A DNA stretch of 64,000 bases from Paenibacillus glacialis (GCF_001637205.1 NZ_LVJH01000026.1:1-64000); one strand, 5' to 3'. Shown: positions 17,859-27,396, numbered from the stretch's first letter. The notes: generated by a model from the letters alone, not told the origin. Made by a program: numbers and translations.

Positions 17859-17985
17859 ATAGGCGCAGCGGCCTGAATTACGAGCAATTCTGTACTTGCA
17901 CCTTCTCTTTATTGGGATAAGGCGAAGATGCTGCTAATTACGGTATCCTGCATATATCAAAGATTGTTGCGGATTATTTCTGTTT

Positions 17986-18759
17986 TCATGGATTATAGAG
18001 CTTTAATGCTTCCAGCCTTTTTGCTCGCTCAAACGCTTTATGTAAAAACTCTTTAGCCGATAAATCCTCATAATCCCAATTCATGGCCTCTATTGCAGTC
18101 GCGCCTGAATAATCCGTTTCCACAATTTTTTTCATGGTTGTAGACCAATCAATCGTGCCGTCAAAGGGTAACCCGTGTTGGGCATAACTTCCGTTATTAT
18201 CATGTAAATGTACTGCCATCAACCGGGAACCGTACATGGATAATAAATCATTGCCCTGATAGTAGCGGTAGTGATGTCCACAGTCATAACAGAATCCGAT
18301 ACGCAGAGAATCCACTTGCTCCAGCACATACGCCAAATTGGTAAGGTTCCGTAAATTCTCCAGCGCAACATTGACACCAAGCTGTTCAGCTTTTTCAGTG
18401 ATTCTCTTGATTCTATCCAGTCCCAATGGGTTATATAGATTGTCTTCGCCCGGCAGGTGCACCACCATTGTCGGAATCTCAAATTCGGCGCAATCTGCAA
18501 CACATTGCAAATAGCAGTCGGTTAAGGCTTCACCGTCCAGATTGTCAAGCCAGAGTTTGTTTTCGTTTTGGATTGGCGTGTGGATATTTTCTATAAAAAG
18601 ACCCGCTTCTCGCGCAATTTGTGGCCCGTTGCGGTAATCGTTCCGATTAAAGTCTTCACTCCACCATAATAAAACACCATCAAATCCGGCTTCTTTTATT
18701 AACTGATAACGTTCCTTAATCGGCAATTCATAGCCAAACCAATCATAAATAGTAATCAT
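17986..18759 (-). CDS. sugar phosphate isomerase/epimerase-like TIM-barrel protein
   Basis: 257 residues, complete. The xylose-isomerase-like TIM barrel is visible in IKEAGFDGVLLWWSEDF, ENIHTPIQNENKLW, EIPTMVVHLPGEDN, VNVALENLRN, RIGFCYDCGHH, LMAVHLHDNNG and DGTIDWSTTMK. Acidic and His residues at the strand ends (Glu in ALENL, Asp and His in YDCGHH, His-Asp in HLHDN, terminal Glu in TAIEAMNWDY) would bind a divalent metal. The family isomerises or epimerises sugars, inositols or their phosphates; the substrate cannot be told. Stand-alone gene. Confidence 0.85.
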   Translation of the reverse strand: MITIYDWFGYELPIKERYQLIKEAGFDGVLLWWSEDFNRNDYRNGPQIAREAGLFIENIHTPIQNENKLWLDNLDGEALTDCYLQCVADCAEFEIPTMVVHLPGEDNLYNPLGLDRIKRITEKAEQLGVNVALENLRNLTNLAYVLEQVDSLRIGFCYDCGHHYRYYQGNDLLSMYGSRLMAVHLHDNNGSYAQHGLPFDGTIDWSTTMKKIVETDYSGATAIEAMNWDYEDLSAKEFLHKAFERAKRLEALKLYNP

Positions 18760-19062
18760 AAGCCGCTTCCTTTCCGGATTTTTCCGTTATAGCTTTTATA
18801 TAATTCATAGACATCACCCTAACAAAATTCTATAAATCATTTTATACTTATATTGCGGATAAAATCAGATACTTTCAAATTGTCCTCCATATAATATCCC
18901 TCCCTTCGACATTATATTTCGACACTCAGGAATATTTTACCTTCTGGCATTTCCCCATGGAACAAAACTGAGAAGTACCTTCCCAACGGCCCCATATACA
19001 ACTCGCACATTTCGGATTTTGCTCATTTTTGGCACAAAATAGACGAATATTAAATCGGCTTT
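18760..19062. other. gene-free stretch
   Basis: No gene or clear signal seen, apart from the likely promoter area of the isomerase-like gene and the left flank of repeat locus D. Confidence 0.4.
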
Positions 19063-19207
19063 AGTACCAAGTTCTTGTCCATTATCGGCAATAGGTACAA
19101 GTTCTTGTCTTAAGCAAAGGACAAGAACTTGTACCTATAAAATAAAAAAGCCGCGTCCAACGCGGATTCCATTAGGTATATGTTCTTATCCTCTTACATG
19201 TCTGTGC
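19063..19207. repeat. palindromic dispersed element, locus D
   Basis: Same order of parts as locus B: AGTACCAAGTTCTTGTCC; a perfect 19-bp inverted repeat (19091-19109 with 19120-19138, arm ATAGGTACAAGTTCTTGTC, 10-base loop); a GCCGCGTCCAACGCGG hairpin after an A-rich run; then TAGGTATATGTTCTTATCC and TCTTACATGTCTGT. Divergence from locus B is concentrated in loops, while stems are kept. Confidence 0.7.
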
Positions 19208-19397
19208 ATCTGAATTGGTACGGTCTGCATGCAGACGCTTAACCGAGTCGCCGAATGAATCAGCGTTATTGCCTCTCGTAACGATCGTAACACCTCCATC
19301 CATACTATAACTTAGGCTCAGTAGACTAACTACTAGGAGTCAGAATTTGTTCTTCCGACTCCTAGTTACAACCCTATTTTCTCAGTCATTGATCCAA

Positions 19398-19770
19398 TTA
19401 ATGAATGCGAACCTTATCGCCTTCCTGCAGCGGATCACTACTGTCTACTATGATTTGTTGCTCCTCCCATAACCCCTCGACTGCCGATTGAGTTTCATTC
19501 GAGTCCAAAATCTTAATATATGTTTTTCTCACGTAAAAATCATTGCCTAGCGGCCCATTTCTTTCCTCAATTCCGAATATATAAGCTTGATCGCCCTCTT
19601 TATGAATTGCTTTGTTTGGCACCAAAATGACATCATTGATCGTTTGGTTTAACTCGGTCACCGCCTACTCGCCTTCCTTTAGCGCCTCGTCCTCGATTGC
19701 AACGACTAGATGCTTCATCGCTGTAAGAGTTGTTCCATTTTCTACATCGCCTGACGAATTAACGGGATCC
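19398..19770 (-). pseudogene. HlyD/MacA-type membrane-fusion (adaptor) protein, C-terminal fragment
   Basis: Reading upstream from 19770: ENGTTLTAMKHLVVAIEDEA, LKEGE, then TAG (19665-19667), then AVTELNQTINDVILVPNKAI and a C-terminal beta-rich domain ending LQEGDKVRIH. The DVILVPNKAI strand and the final EGDKV turn are typical of efflux adaptor proteins. The frame continues across the amber codon. The N-terminal half is missing and replaced by the ABC permease fragment, so this is a recombination scar. Confidence 0.65.
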
Positions 19771-19924
19771 GCTGGCCAACAAATGTACCACCAATCGTAC
19801 TATCCTGGAACGAATATAGAAATCCCATGCCAACCGGAATGAGATAAAAACTAGAGAAGCCTATTAGGCTAGGTGCAAGAAACAGAACTGCAACGGCCCA
19901 TTCTTTACGTAGCAGTCTGATCAT
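19771..19924 (-). pseudogene. sugar ABC transporter permease (MalF/UgpA-type), N-terminal fragment
   Basis: ATG 19924 behind a strong AGGAGGG begins MIRLLRKEWAVAVLFLAPSL with the first transmembrane helix and VGMGFLYSFQDSTIGG, the usual opening of binding-protein-dependent sugar permeases. After about 50 codons the sequence switches to the adaptor-protein fragment. Its position just after the solute-binding protein gene shows it was the second gene of that importer operon. Confidence 0.65.
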
Positions 19925-20002
19925 TTTCAAACCCTCCTTGCCATTTTTAAAAAGAGAACGGACCCTATATGTACCTATTAGGGCCCATTTCGATTTGTCT
20001 TT

Positions 20003-21430
20003 TTACTCGTTAATTACAGTGGTCACCCTATTTTGAATGAGCTTTGCCACTGCTTCTGGTGTCTTTTGTCCTGAGAAATAGGCTTTAGACTCCTCCATTA
20101 ATATCTCAATCACCTTAGAGTCCTTAAACTGTACTGGATATTTAGCGGTTGTCAGAAACTTCTCCAATTCATCAGTATCCTTTTGTGTAATTTCATACAT
20201 AGCATCCTTTAACGGTCCGAATGGCTGACCTGAATCTACCTTCCCCTTTTTTAGTACCTTCTCCACACCCAATTCGTATGACGCTTTATTTATAGGAAAG
20301 CCATATGCGCTTGAGTTTTCCTTCATTTCATCCGATATGACAAACTTCACAAACTCCCATGCTTCCTCCTTCACGTCCGAATTCGCGTTGATACCCATTG
20401 TTTGGTATGTTCTAAAAAAACCTCCGGTTTCTTGGCCTTTGGCATTAGGCTTTAAGTAAAGTTTTCGCTTGTAATCAGAGCCGCTCCTATTAGACAGATC
20501 CGGGTTCGTCTCTCGAACATAGTCTGATGGCGAGTTAATTTGAACTTGTTGAAAAATATTTTCTCTCGCATCTGGGTCTATCACTTTCTCGTCCAACAGA
20601 TGTTTTACTTCCTTGAGCAGATCGATAAAGAGTGTAGAATCAAAGTTAGCCTTCCCGCTCTCGCTATCAACAAACTTTGCATACTGGTCTTTTACTAAAT
20701 TGCTAAGCAAGAGTTCATCTGCACCTTGGATCATTATGGTTGATAAGCTTAATCCGGCTGTATTGTTTTTCGATTTCTTGGATATTTCCTTCGCTATACT
20801 CGCAAACTCACTCCAATCCCAACTGCTGTCATCGATTTTCACTCCGCTCTTCTCGATTATCGTTTCATCTCCAATAAGTCCATAGAGGAAGAAGCCAGAC
20901 GGCATACCATATAATCCTCCGTTTATTTTTACTCCGTCCAAAATATTACTGAAATATTGTTCCTTCTTAAAGGTCGTATCCTGATCGATCATCTCGCCTA
21001 GGTTCGCTAGAAGCTTCTTGTTTACATAGTGATCGGTTGGCAATTGATCCATTTCTAGTATGTCAGGCCCTTTACCGGCTAACATAGCTGTTCCTGTCGT
21101 CTTTACGAACTTCTCTAGCTTTGCTTCCCCATCGGAGTCATTAGATTCGATATGCTCTATTTCGATTGTAATATGAGGATTTTTGGCTTCATATAGCTTC
21201 TTTGCTTCTACAAAAACGTCATTTTTATAAAAGGTTGAGAGCACAATCGTTTTTTTCTCCGTATTATTCTTCTTACCATCCGTCCCATCCTTAGGAGAAT
21301 TTGTTGCTTTCTCGTCAGTTCCTGTCGAAGTGTTTGCTTGTCCATTCGCTCCATTGCTGCCACTTGGTCTGCTGCAAGCAGAAACGACGACCATTATAAT
21401 CGCGATGAATATCAGCATCTTTTTTTTCAT
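20003..21430 (-). CDS. extracellular solute-binding lipoprotein (family 1, sugar type)
   Basis: 475 residues from ATG 21430, which follows GGAAGGGAGAG; the longer frame to 21484 has no ribosome site. Lipoprotein signal MKKKMLIFIAIIMVVVSAC with Cys as the lipidation site, then a Ser/Gly/Asn-rich linker. The mature domain has the family's features: GPDILEMDQLPTDHYV, VKINGGLYGMPSGFFLYG and EEAWEFVKFVISDEM. It would capture a sugar for an ABC importer, but the downstream permease is truncated after about 50 codons and no second permease is present. The protein may be orphaned or serve another permease. Confidence 0.85.
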   Translation of the reverse strand: MKKKMLIFIAIIMVVVSACSRPSGSNGANGQANTSTGTDEKATNSPKDGTDGKKNNTEKKTIVLSTFYKNDVFVEAKKLYEAKNPHITIEIEHIESNDSDGEAKLEKFVKTTGTAMLAGKGPDILEMDQLPTDHYVNKKLLANLGEMIDQDTTFKKEQYFSNILDGVKINGGLYGMPSGFFLYGLIGDETIIEKSGVKIDDSSWDWSEFASIAKEISKKSKNNTAGLSLSTIMIQGADELLLSNLVKDQYAKFVDSESGKANFDSTLFIDLLKEVKHLLDEKVIDPDARENIFQQVQINSPSDYVRETNPDLSNRSGSDYKRKLYLKPNAKGQETGGFFRTYQTMGINANSDVKEEAWEFVKFVISDEMKENSSAYGFPINKASYELGVEKVLKKGKVDSGQPFGPLKDAMYEITQKDTDELEKFLTTAKYPVQFKDSKVIEILMEESKAYFSGQKTPEAVAKLIQNRVTTVINE

Positions 21431-21960
21431 TGTTGCTCTCCCTTCCTGTACTAGCTGAATTTTCAAAATACAGCTGTACTTCATCAGTATAGGGAGGATA
21501 TATATGATAAGTTAGAAGAAGTTGTATTGAAGTTGTAAAATTAATTGTCCCAAAATAACAAATAGCCAATCGCATAAACGATTGGCTACCTTGCTATAGT
21601 TCTCTATTTATCGTCCTGCTTATTACCACGTATAGTAACTAAGCAGCGCCATTACATCCTTGCTGAACCCGACAACCTTTTCTGATCTCACATCAACCAT
21701 AACACTATATTTTAAGTCATTGCCATCCTTGCACAGATAATACAATTCCGCAACTTGTTGATCTAGCCAGTGTCGCATAATACAGTCCGCTAGAAATCGA
21801 ATCTAGATCCGCTTCAAAATTAATTTTTATTTCCGGATATACGACTAGTTCCGGAATGATGACACCTGATTTCGCTTCTGTTAACAGATCTTTAATATAG
21901 ACTTTGAAGACTTATTATATCTATTATTTGATAAAAAATTTTAATGTGTAGCAAATGGCT
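21431..21960. other. intergenic region with gene debris and a hairpin
   Basis: 21563-21588 is a perfect 10-bp hairpin (TAGCCAATCG / CGATTGGCTA). From about 21915 down to 21630 the minus strand carries shifting frames (LTEAKSGVIIPELVVYPEIK, then QQVAELYYLCKDGNDLKYSV and MVDVRSEKVVGFSKD). This looks like the C-terminal part of a decayed protein that I cannot name. Confidence 0.4.
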
Positions 21961-21965
21961 CAACC

Positions 21966-22130
21966 TTAAACTTGCGTTTGCTTTTGGACCATATCTGTCA
22001 ACTTCGTGTTTTTAAGATGGCTTTCCATTTTCTCTTCCGCTTCCTTCATTACAGCTTGAATCGAGCAATCGTCGCCGTGGACAAAATCACATTCGAATAA
22101 GGATGCGGTTCCCTCAATAGCTATGAGAGA
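21966..22130 (-). pseudogene. Rrf2-family regulator, C-terminal fragment
   Basis: The frame reads SLIAIEGTASLFECDFVHGD, DCSIQAVMKEAEEKM, ESHLKNTKLTDMV. Spacing of the acidic/Cys segment and the terminal leucine-rich helix resembles the end of Rrf2/YwnA-type repressors. The winged-helix N-terminus is missing; upstream the sequence is the shared MerR promoter region instead. Identification is tentative. Confidence 0.45.
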
Positions 22131-22172
22131 ATTAAATGATCTGGTTTTAACTAATAATTTTAATACAAGCAC

Positions 22173-22203
22173 TTGACCTTAGGTCTGACCTAAGGTGTAT
22201 CGT
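22173..22203 (+). promoter_or_regulatory. MerR-type promoter, copy 1
   Basis: TTGACC (22173-22178), 19-base spacer, TATCGT (22198-22203). The spacer holds the dyad ACCTTAGGT-CTG-ACCTAAGGT. Upstream of a MerR gene that is broken after 22 codons. Confidence 0.8.
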
Positions 22204-22233
22204 TGAGGATTCCAAGCTATCGGAGTGAATTTT

Positions 22234-22302
22234 ATGAAGAGTGAAATTACGATTAGTGAATTAGCCAATCTTATGAACGTGTCTGTTCATCAAATTCGCT
22301 AG
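22234..22302 (+). pseudogene. MerR-family regulator, N-terminal stub
   Basis: An ATG with a GGAGTG site opens MKSEITISELANLMNVSVHQ-IR, identical in type to the intact paralogues at 23906 and 54216. The next codon, Tyr in those, is TAG here (22300-22302), and similarity fades within a few codons afterwards. The helix-turn-helix is incomplete, so no repressor or activator can be made. Confidence 0.85.
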
Positions 22303-22364
22303 TTTGACTGGAGGTCCAGGGAAACTCTAAATGGAGCCCTTCTTTTTAAACTATCTCGGGTAAG

Positions 22365-22494
22365 TTACATCATCATCGGCGTTGATGCATCGCCTTCCGC
22401 TTCCTTCGCCTTTAATGCTTTTAACCTATGAATCAAAGCATTAATTCCTAGCATAACGACAGCGATTAGGACCAGACTTACAACATAGTTCGAC
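22365..22494 (-). pseudogene. membrane protein tail fragment
   Basis: Minus-strand frame NYVVSLVLIAVVMLGINALI followed by HRLKALKAKEAEGDASTP: one hydrophobic helix with a charged tail, as at the end of a transporter. No start, no recognisable family. Low certainty. Confidence 0.3.
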
Positions 22495-22539
22495 TTTCAA
22501 GTTGATTCCCAGCTATCAGCAGTTCACGTTTCTGCTTTA

Positions 22540-22997
22540 CCACTATTTGTGATAAGGTTCGCCCTAACACCAGGGGCTACTTCTTCACCGGTCGGTGATG
22601 CGTTAATGCTGGCATCTATTATCGTTTGTGGTTACGGTTATGCGGAAGGGGCAATCCTCTCACCGAGACTAGGGGGGTGGCAAGTGATCTCTAGGGCACT
22701 CATACTGTCGCTTCCCGTTATGTTACTGCTCTCGTTTATTTACATGCCGGTTTAGTGGGAGGGTGGAGCCTGACTTATGTCTCCCTGTTCAGCATGCTCA
22801 TCGCCTTCTTGTTCTGGTATCGCGGACTCGCCCAAGGGCGGCATAGCGGCGGTCGGGCAGTTACAGCTCCTCCAGCCTTCTTTGGCCTATTAATTTCAGC
22901 TCTCGTTCTGCACGAGTCAATTGGTTGGCCTATCTTTATTGTAAATATTGGTGTCATACTATGCGTGGCGATTGCACGGCGATTTGCATCAAAATAG
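22540..22997 (+). pseudogene. EamA/DMT-superfamily transporter, frameshifted C-terminal half
   Basis: First frame: PVGDALMLASIIVCGYGYAE with GAILSPRLGGWQVISRALIL. After a frameshift near 22750 the second frame continues GGWSLTYVSLFSMLIAFLFW, YRGLAQG, then PPAFFGLLISALVLHESIGW. These are the second five-helix repeat of an EamA drug/metabolite exporter. The first half is absent. Non-functional. Confidence 0.7.
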
Positions 22998-23838
22998 TTT
23001 CTTATGATAATTCCGATTTCGCAGAGTTATCCTTAGTGAGTTAATAAAGCGATATAATAATACTTTCTTTCAAGGTTCTCCATTTCCTTCAGTCACCAGA
23101 TGGTAACCAGTTGGAACTAGCCCGTTAGTTTAGTAAGAAATTGCTATTGTTAAACTAACACGAAGGATTTCAATCGCTCGTTTTCTCCGGACTCATCCCT
23201 AAAATCTTCCACTGTAACCTTCTGGATGCCATGGTCTGCGATAAAATGGGCAAACGTACAGTACGTATCGCAAATATTACCGCTTGCCCCAGTAGAACCT
23301 TATTTGCAATTCGTGCGGGAATTGATTCCCGAATCCTGTCATGAGGATGTCTTTTATCACACACCCTTGCGGGTGTTTTCTAAAATCGCCCCGTTGGTCG
23401 GGTAGCGGTCGATCTAAACCGCCAGGTCACCTAGGCCGATCAGTAAGCAGTCAAACACACCAACACGGGAGGCGAGCTCCGGCTACTCTTCGCCCGACCG
23501 ATGTCAGCAAAATATTCGGACGAATGGCTAATGGCCACGTTTGGCGACCTCTACATGATTACCTCCCCGTTATCGTGCCGGCCGTTCAACTGATCGAGCA
23601 ATACTTGTGGGAACCCGGACAAATCTAGCCCACCCTTGGAAAGGATATTCATAGGTTCACCTCTTCGCTTTTCTTATTTTCACTTTGCAATCAGTTGAAG
23701 GCATTACATCGATATACAAAAATTGAGAAACAGTGTCAATCCGAAATTCTTGTATTACCCCTCTATTACCGTGATCGTTCAACCGCACTTTCTTATCGTG
23801 AGAATCAAATAATCTGGTTTAATAAATAATTTTATTGC
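22998..23838. other. decayed, unassigned region
   Basis: Several overlapping open frames of 60-95 codons occur on both strands, none with a ribosome site or a fold I recognise. The GC-rich part (about 23340-23640) looks like an old coding segment, with a plus-strand frame SAKYSDEWLMATFGDLYMIT. No feature is claimed. Confidence 0.3.
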
Positions 23839-23869
23839 TTGACCTTAGGCCTGACCTAAGGTGTATCGT
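23839..23869 (+). promoter_or_regulatory. MerR-type promoter, copy 2
   Basis: TTGACC (23839-23844), 19-base spacer with dyad ACCTTAGG-CCTG-ACCTAAGGT (23842-23862), TATCGT (23864-23869). Drives the intact MerR gene at 23906, implying autoregulation. Confidence 0.85.
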
Positions 23870-23905
23870 TGAGATATTCCAACCTAGTCCTTAGGAGTGA
23901 ACGCT

Positions 23906-24718
23906 ATGAAGAGTGAAATAACAATTAGTGAATTAGCCAAGCTTATGAACGTTTCTGTTCACCAAATTCGGTATTTTGAAGAGAAAGGGGTCCTTGAGCC
24001 CGCTTACAAAGATAACAATCAGTATAGAATGTACAGCACCGAGCAAGTGTACCAGCTAGCGCATATTTTGTTGCTTCGAAAATTGGGGGTGCCTGTTCAC
24101 TCCATTAAAGAATGCATGACTTCTTTCTCAGCGGACCAATATCGACAGCTTCTTCAGCGATCCTTACGGGAAATAGAAGGGGAATTGCTGCGACTCGAAC
24201 AGCTTCAACAGTTCATCAAAAAAGTATTGCATGAACAACAGAACTCTAGCTCTCGATCCCGCCAATATCAAATAAAGCGTCGAGACACCACCTATTTTAC
24301 ATGTTGGATTGAAATGGATTCGAGTACGATACTTGATGCGAAACTGTTGGCTGAGCAGGCGAAACGTGTTCCAAACTTGTTCGAATCGGACATTCATTAT
24401 ATCTACGATGGTTCGAGCATCGTTAGTTTATACACAGAAACACAAACGCCTGACGATTTTTCCTTGCCTGGAGGGAATTACCTTTCCATGCAGAGCTTAA
24501 TCAATGAAGAAAATGAGCTTAAACATCTGATAGAACAGTTTTATGACTATGCTGCTGCACAGTCTTATGTCATTTCGGGGCCCCTCATCCTCATTGAGAA
24601 ATCGTATTTATCCTTATTTAGCAACAACAAGCTTCATTACGAGCTCCAAGTCTTGATAGAGACGGTTGCGACTTCCGAAGGAGGGAATGATCATGACTAC
24701 GGCACGGATAACGATTGA
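23906..24718 (+). CDS. MerR-family multidrug regulator (BltR/BmrR-like), copy 2
   Basis: 270 residues from ATG 23906; the GTG at 23897 overlaps the AGGAGTG ribosome site. N-terminal winged helix ISELAKLMNVSVHQIRYFEE-KGVLEP with NNQYRMYS, a dimerisation coiled coil (about 80-118), and a GyrI-like ligand-binding domain (about 125-262). The gene overlaps a GNAT gene, as in the intact cluster at 54216-55629, but that GNAT is deleted and no MFS gene follows. About four-fifths of residues match the 54216 paralogue by eye. It can probably still bind the shared promoters and cross-regulate. Confidence 0.88.
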   Translation: MKSEITISELAKLMNVSVHQIRYFEEKGVLEPAYKDNNQYRMYSTEQVYQLAHILLLRKLGVPVHSIKECMTSFSADQYRQLLQRSLREIEGELLRLEQLQQFIKKVLHEQQNSSSRSRQYQIKRRDTTYFTCWIEMDSSTILDAKLLAEQAKRVPNLFESDIHYIYDGSSIVSLYTETQTPDDFSLPGGNYLSMQSLINEENELKHLIEQFYDYAAAQSYVISGPLILIEKSYLSLFSNNKLHYELQVLIETVATSEGGNDHDYGTDND

Positions 24719-25165
24719 ACCGATGCAGCCCAAGTACAATCCACAAGTCGGACGATTACTTGTTCACGGGTTTCGAGGGAAATTCCAACACCTTACGAAC
24801 ATGAGTGATGATGATCACGCTCTCTTTTTTGAAAAGTTGTTCGACTATTTTCCTACCGAAGCGTCAAACCAAAAAATGATCGCCCTGCAAGAGGGAGAAG
24901 TGATTGGAACTTTGTCTATCAAATGGTATGTAAAATCAAACATGCAACAAGAGAAGCAAAATCTTCCTCCGTGGAAGAGCTTTAACAGCTTTGGAATATG
25001 GAACTTTCTTAAACTGTTAAGCTTGCCGTCTCAGATAAAAACCGGCGGGCCAAGCATCCGTACGAGAAGTTATCATTCCATACTCATTCAAAAAAAAATA
25101 GTATAATGCGTCATTTTTTATTCAGTGAATTGAAATGGCACTTTATGGTCCAGAGATTGAAATAA
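24693..25165 (+). pseudogene. GNAT acetyltransferase (BltD-like), internal deletion
   Basis: Starts at ATG 24693, overlapping the MerR gene, as MTTARITIEPMQPKYNPQVG, parallel to the intact gene at 55003. After about residue 115 the central part is missing. The intact paralogue has VVHPDHRSKGIGKLL here, the acetyl-CoA-binding motif A. The last 30 codons resume in another frame (MRHFLFSELKWHFMVQRLK). A clean internal deletion plus frameshift has removed the catalytic core. Confidence 0.88.
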
Positions 25166-25193
25166 ATGAAAACTGTACACAAGGAGAAATAAG

Positions 25194-26207
25194 ATGAAAA
25201 AGAAAATAACGATTGCTATTATGATCATCATCCTACTATTTGGCGGTGCAGGATTTTATATTTTGAAGCAACACAGCTTTGCCATGGTTGAGCAAGCTGT
25301 TGAAATCCAGACGCCTCAAGGCAAATTGACCGGTACACTTGTACTTCCTAAAAATTACACCGGTAAAGTGGGTTTAGTGTTGTTCGTCCATGGTGACGGC
25401 GAGGTTGATTCGACTCTCGATGGAGATTACCGACACATCTGGGAACGGATAGCTGCCGCGGGCTATGCTTCCTTGTCGTTGAGCAAGCCGGGAATTGACG
25501 GCTCGGAAGGGAATTGGCTGGATCAAAGTATCGATGATCGCGTGGAAGAGGCGCGTCACGCTATTGCCTGGGCAAAAGCACAGCCGATGATTGACGCGAC
25601 AAAAATAGGAACGTGGGGAGCAAGCCAAGCCGGATGGGTGATTCCCAAACTGGCCGGCAAGGAATTGCTTGCGTTTAATATACTCGTAGGACCAGCCATT
25701 AATTGGTTGAGCCAAGGGGAGTATAACACGCGCATGGAAATGCAACATCTTGGTTATAGCGAAGCAGACATTGAAAAAAAAGTGGCAAAGGGCAGGAAGG
25801 TAAGGGAACTTTTAAGGAAAAAGGCACCCTATGACGAATATGTGAAGCTAGTTGGCGAAAAAGACGCGATGTCAAAAAAGCGGTGGGCTTTTGTCATGAA
25901 AAACTTTTTGTCAGATGTAACCGATGATCTTCGCCTTTTCCGTTCCCCTGTGTTGCTGTTTTTAGGTGAGAAAGATATCAATGTGGATTCGAAAGAGACG
26001 GAGCAAGTATATCGCCGCCTCGTATCGCCGGAATTATTGACGGTAACTGTTTTCCCTGACACGGAACATAGGATGATGAGCACGCAAACAGCGGATTCAG
26101 ATTTTCGAGCTTTGATGATAAGTATATTCGCGCCCCGGCAAATTACGGTGCCAGAATATTTGGATAAAATCGAACAATTTCTAAAGGAACTTCCGCAATC
26201 AAAGTGA
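25194..26207 (+). CDS. membrane-anchored alpha/beta hydrolase, tandem copy 1
   Basis: 337 residues. An N-terminal hydrophobic helix (8-24) after MKKK anchors or exports it. The hydrolase domain has the oxyanion segment FVHGDGE (66-69), nucleophile elbow WGASQAGW with Ser144, Asp261 in LGEKDINV and His292 in DTEHRM, a full triad. Resembles the dienelactone-hydrolase/peptidase-like esterases. Strong AAGGAGA site. Its leader repeats the last codons of the GNAT pseudogene, and the same leader precedes copy 2, so the duplication unit began inside the GNAT gene. Substrate unknown. Confidence 0.85.
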   Translation: MKKKITIAIMIIILLFGGAGFYILKQHSFAMVEQAVEIQTPQGKLTGTLVLPKNYTGKVGLVLFVHGDGEVDSTLDGDYRHIWERIAAAGYASLSLSKPGIDGSEGNWLDQSIDDRVEEARHAIAWAKAQPMIDATKIGTWGASQAGWVIPKLAGKELLAFNILVGPAINWLSQGEYNTRMEMQHLGYSEADIEKKVAKGRKVRELLRKKAPYDEYVKLVGEKDAMSKKRWAFVMKNFLSDVTDDLRLFRSPVLLFLGEKDINVDSKETEQVYRRLVSPELLTVTVFPDTEHRMMSTQTADSDFRALMISIFAPRQITVPEYLDKIEQFLKELPQSK

Positions 26208-26382
26208 CACACTACACTTAGTAGAGTTTTGATTAAATGATTAACTATGTATTAGATTTACATCGATACACAAACTTCCACAAGGATATGGTAAAATAAA
26301 CCATTCTCTTGTTCGATCAATTGAAATTGCACTTTATGGTCCAGAGATTGAAATAAATGAACTTTACACAAGGAGAAATAAG

Positions 26383-27396
26383 ATGAAAAAGAAAATAATG
26401 ATTTCTATGATGATTATCGTCCTGCTATTTGGCGGTGCAGGACTATATATTTTGAAGCAAAACAGTTTTGACATGGATGAGCAAGCTGTTGAAATCCAGA
26501 CGCCTCAAGGCAAATTGACCGGTACCTTCGTGCTGCCTAAAAACTACGTGGACAAGCTGGGATTGGTTTTGTTTATTCATGGTGACGGGCCCATTGACAC
26601 CTCCCACGATGATGGCTATAAGCCTCTATGGGAGCGGTTAGCTTCCCTTGGTTACGCCTCTTTGTCCCTTAACAAAAGAGGAATTAACGGGTCGGACGGC
26701 AACTGGTTGCATCAGAGTATAGATGATCGTGTGGAAGAAGCCCGTCAGGCCATTGCATGGGCAAAAGAGCAGCCGATGATTGACGAGAAACAGATTGGGG
26801 CTTGGGGAGCAAGCCAGGCGGGCTGGGTGATTCCTAAGCTTGCCAAGAAGGAACCGCTCGCATTCAGTCTCCTTCTATCGCCTGCCATTAATTGGTTAAG
26901 TCAAGGGCAATACTATACACGTAAAGAAATGGAGAAAGATGGGGTCTCTGAAGCGGAAATTCAAGATAAAGAGGCGTATGACTTGAAAGTGCGCGAGCTT
27001 TTGGAAAAACATGCTTCCTATGAAGAGTATGTAAAAATCGCCCGCCAAGATAGCTTAATGTCGAAAGACAAATGGACATTTGTCAGCAAAAACTTCTTGT
27101 CGGATGCCACTGATGATCTTCGTAATTTCAATTCACCCGTGCTATTGATGCTGGGCGAAGAAGATATGCAGGTCGATGTGAAGGATACGGAACGGGTATA
27201 TCGCGATATCGTAAAACCTGAGCTGCTGACCGTAGCAGTCTTCCCTAACGCTGATCATGGGATGTTAAGCAAGCAAACGGTTAATTCGAATCTGCGGGCA
27301 GTATTCATTAGTCTCTTCGCGCCTAGACAAATTACGATACCAGGTTATATGGATGAAATCGAGAAATTTCTAAAGAAATTTCCTAAACACACATAA
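26383..27396 (+). CDS. membrane-anchored alpha/beta hydrolase, tandem copy 2
   Basis: 337 residues, colinear with copy 1 with no length differences; the triad is Ser144 (WGASQAGW), Asp261 (LGEEDMQV) and His292 (NADHGM). The first 40 residues and the leader (TTTATGGTCCAGAGATTGAA at about 26332-26351) are nearly identical to copy 1, while the cap region (about 175-245) has diverged most. This suggests a change in substrate range after duplication. Likely transcribed on its own or by read-through from copy 1. Confidence 0.85.
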   Translation: MKKKIMISMMIIVLLFGGAGLYILKQNSFDMDEQAVEIQTPQGKLTGTFVLPKNYVDKLGLVLFIHGDGPIDTSHDDGYKPLWERLASLGYASLSLNKRGINGSDGNWLHQSIDDRVEEARQAIAWAKEQPMIDEKQIGAWGASQAGWVIPKLAKKEPLAFSLLLSPAINWLSQGQYYTRKEMEKDGVSEAEIQDKEAYDLKVRELLEKHASYEEYVKIARQDSLMSKDKWTFVSKNFLSDATDDLRNFNSPVLLMLGEEDMQVDVKDTERVYRDIVKPELLTVAVFPNADHGMLSKQTVNSNLRAVFISLFAPRQITIPGYMDEIEKFLKKFPKHT

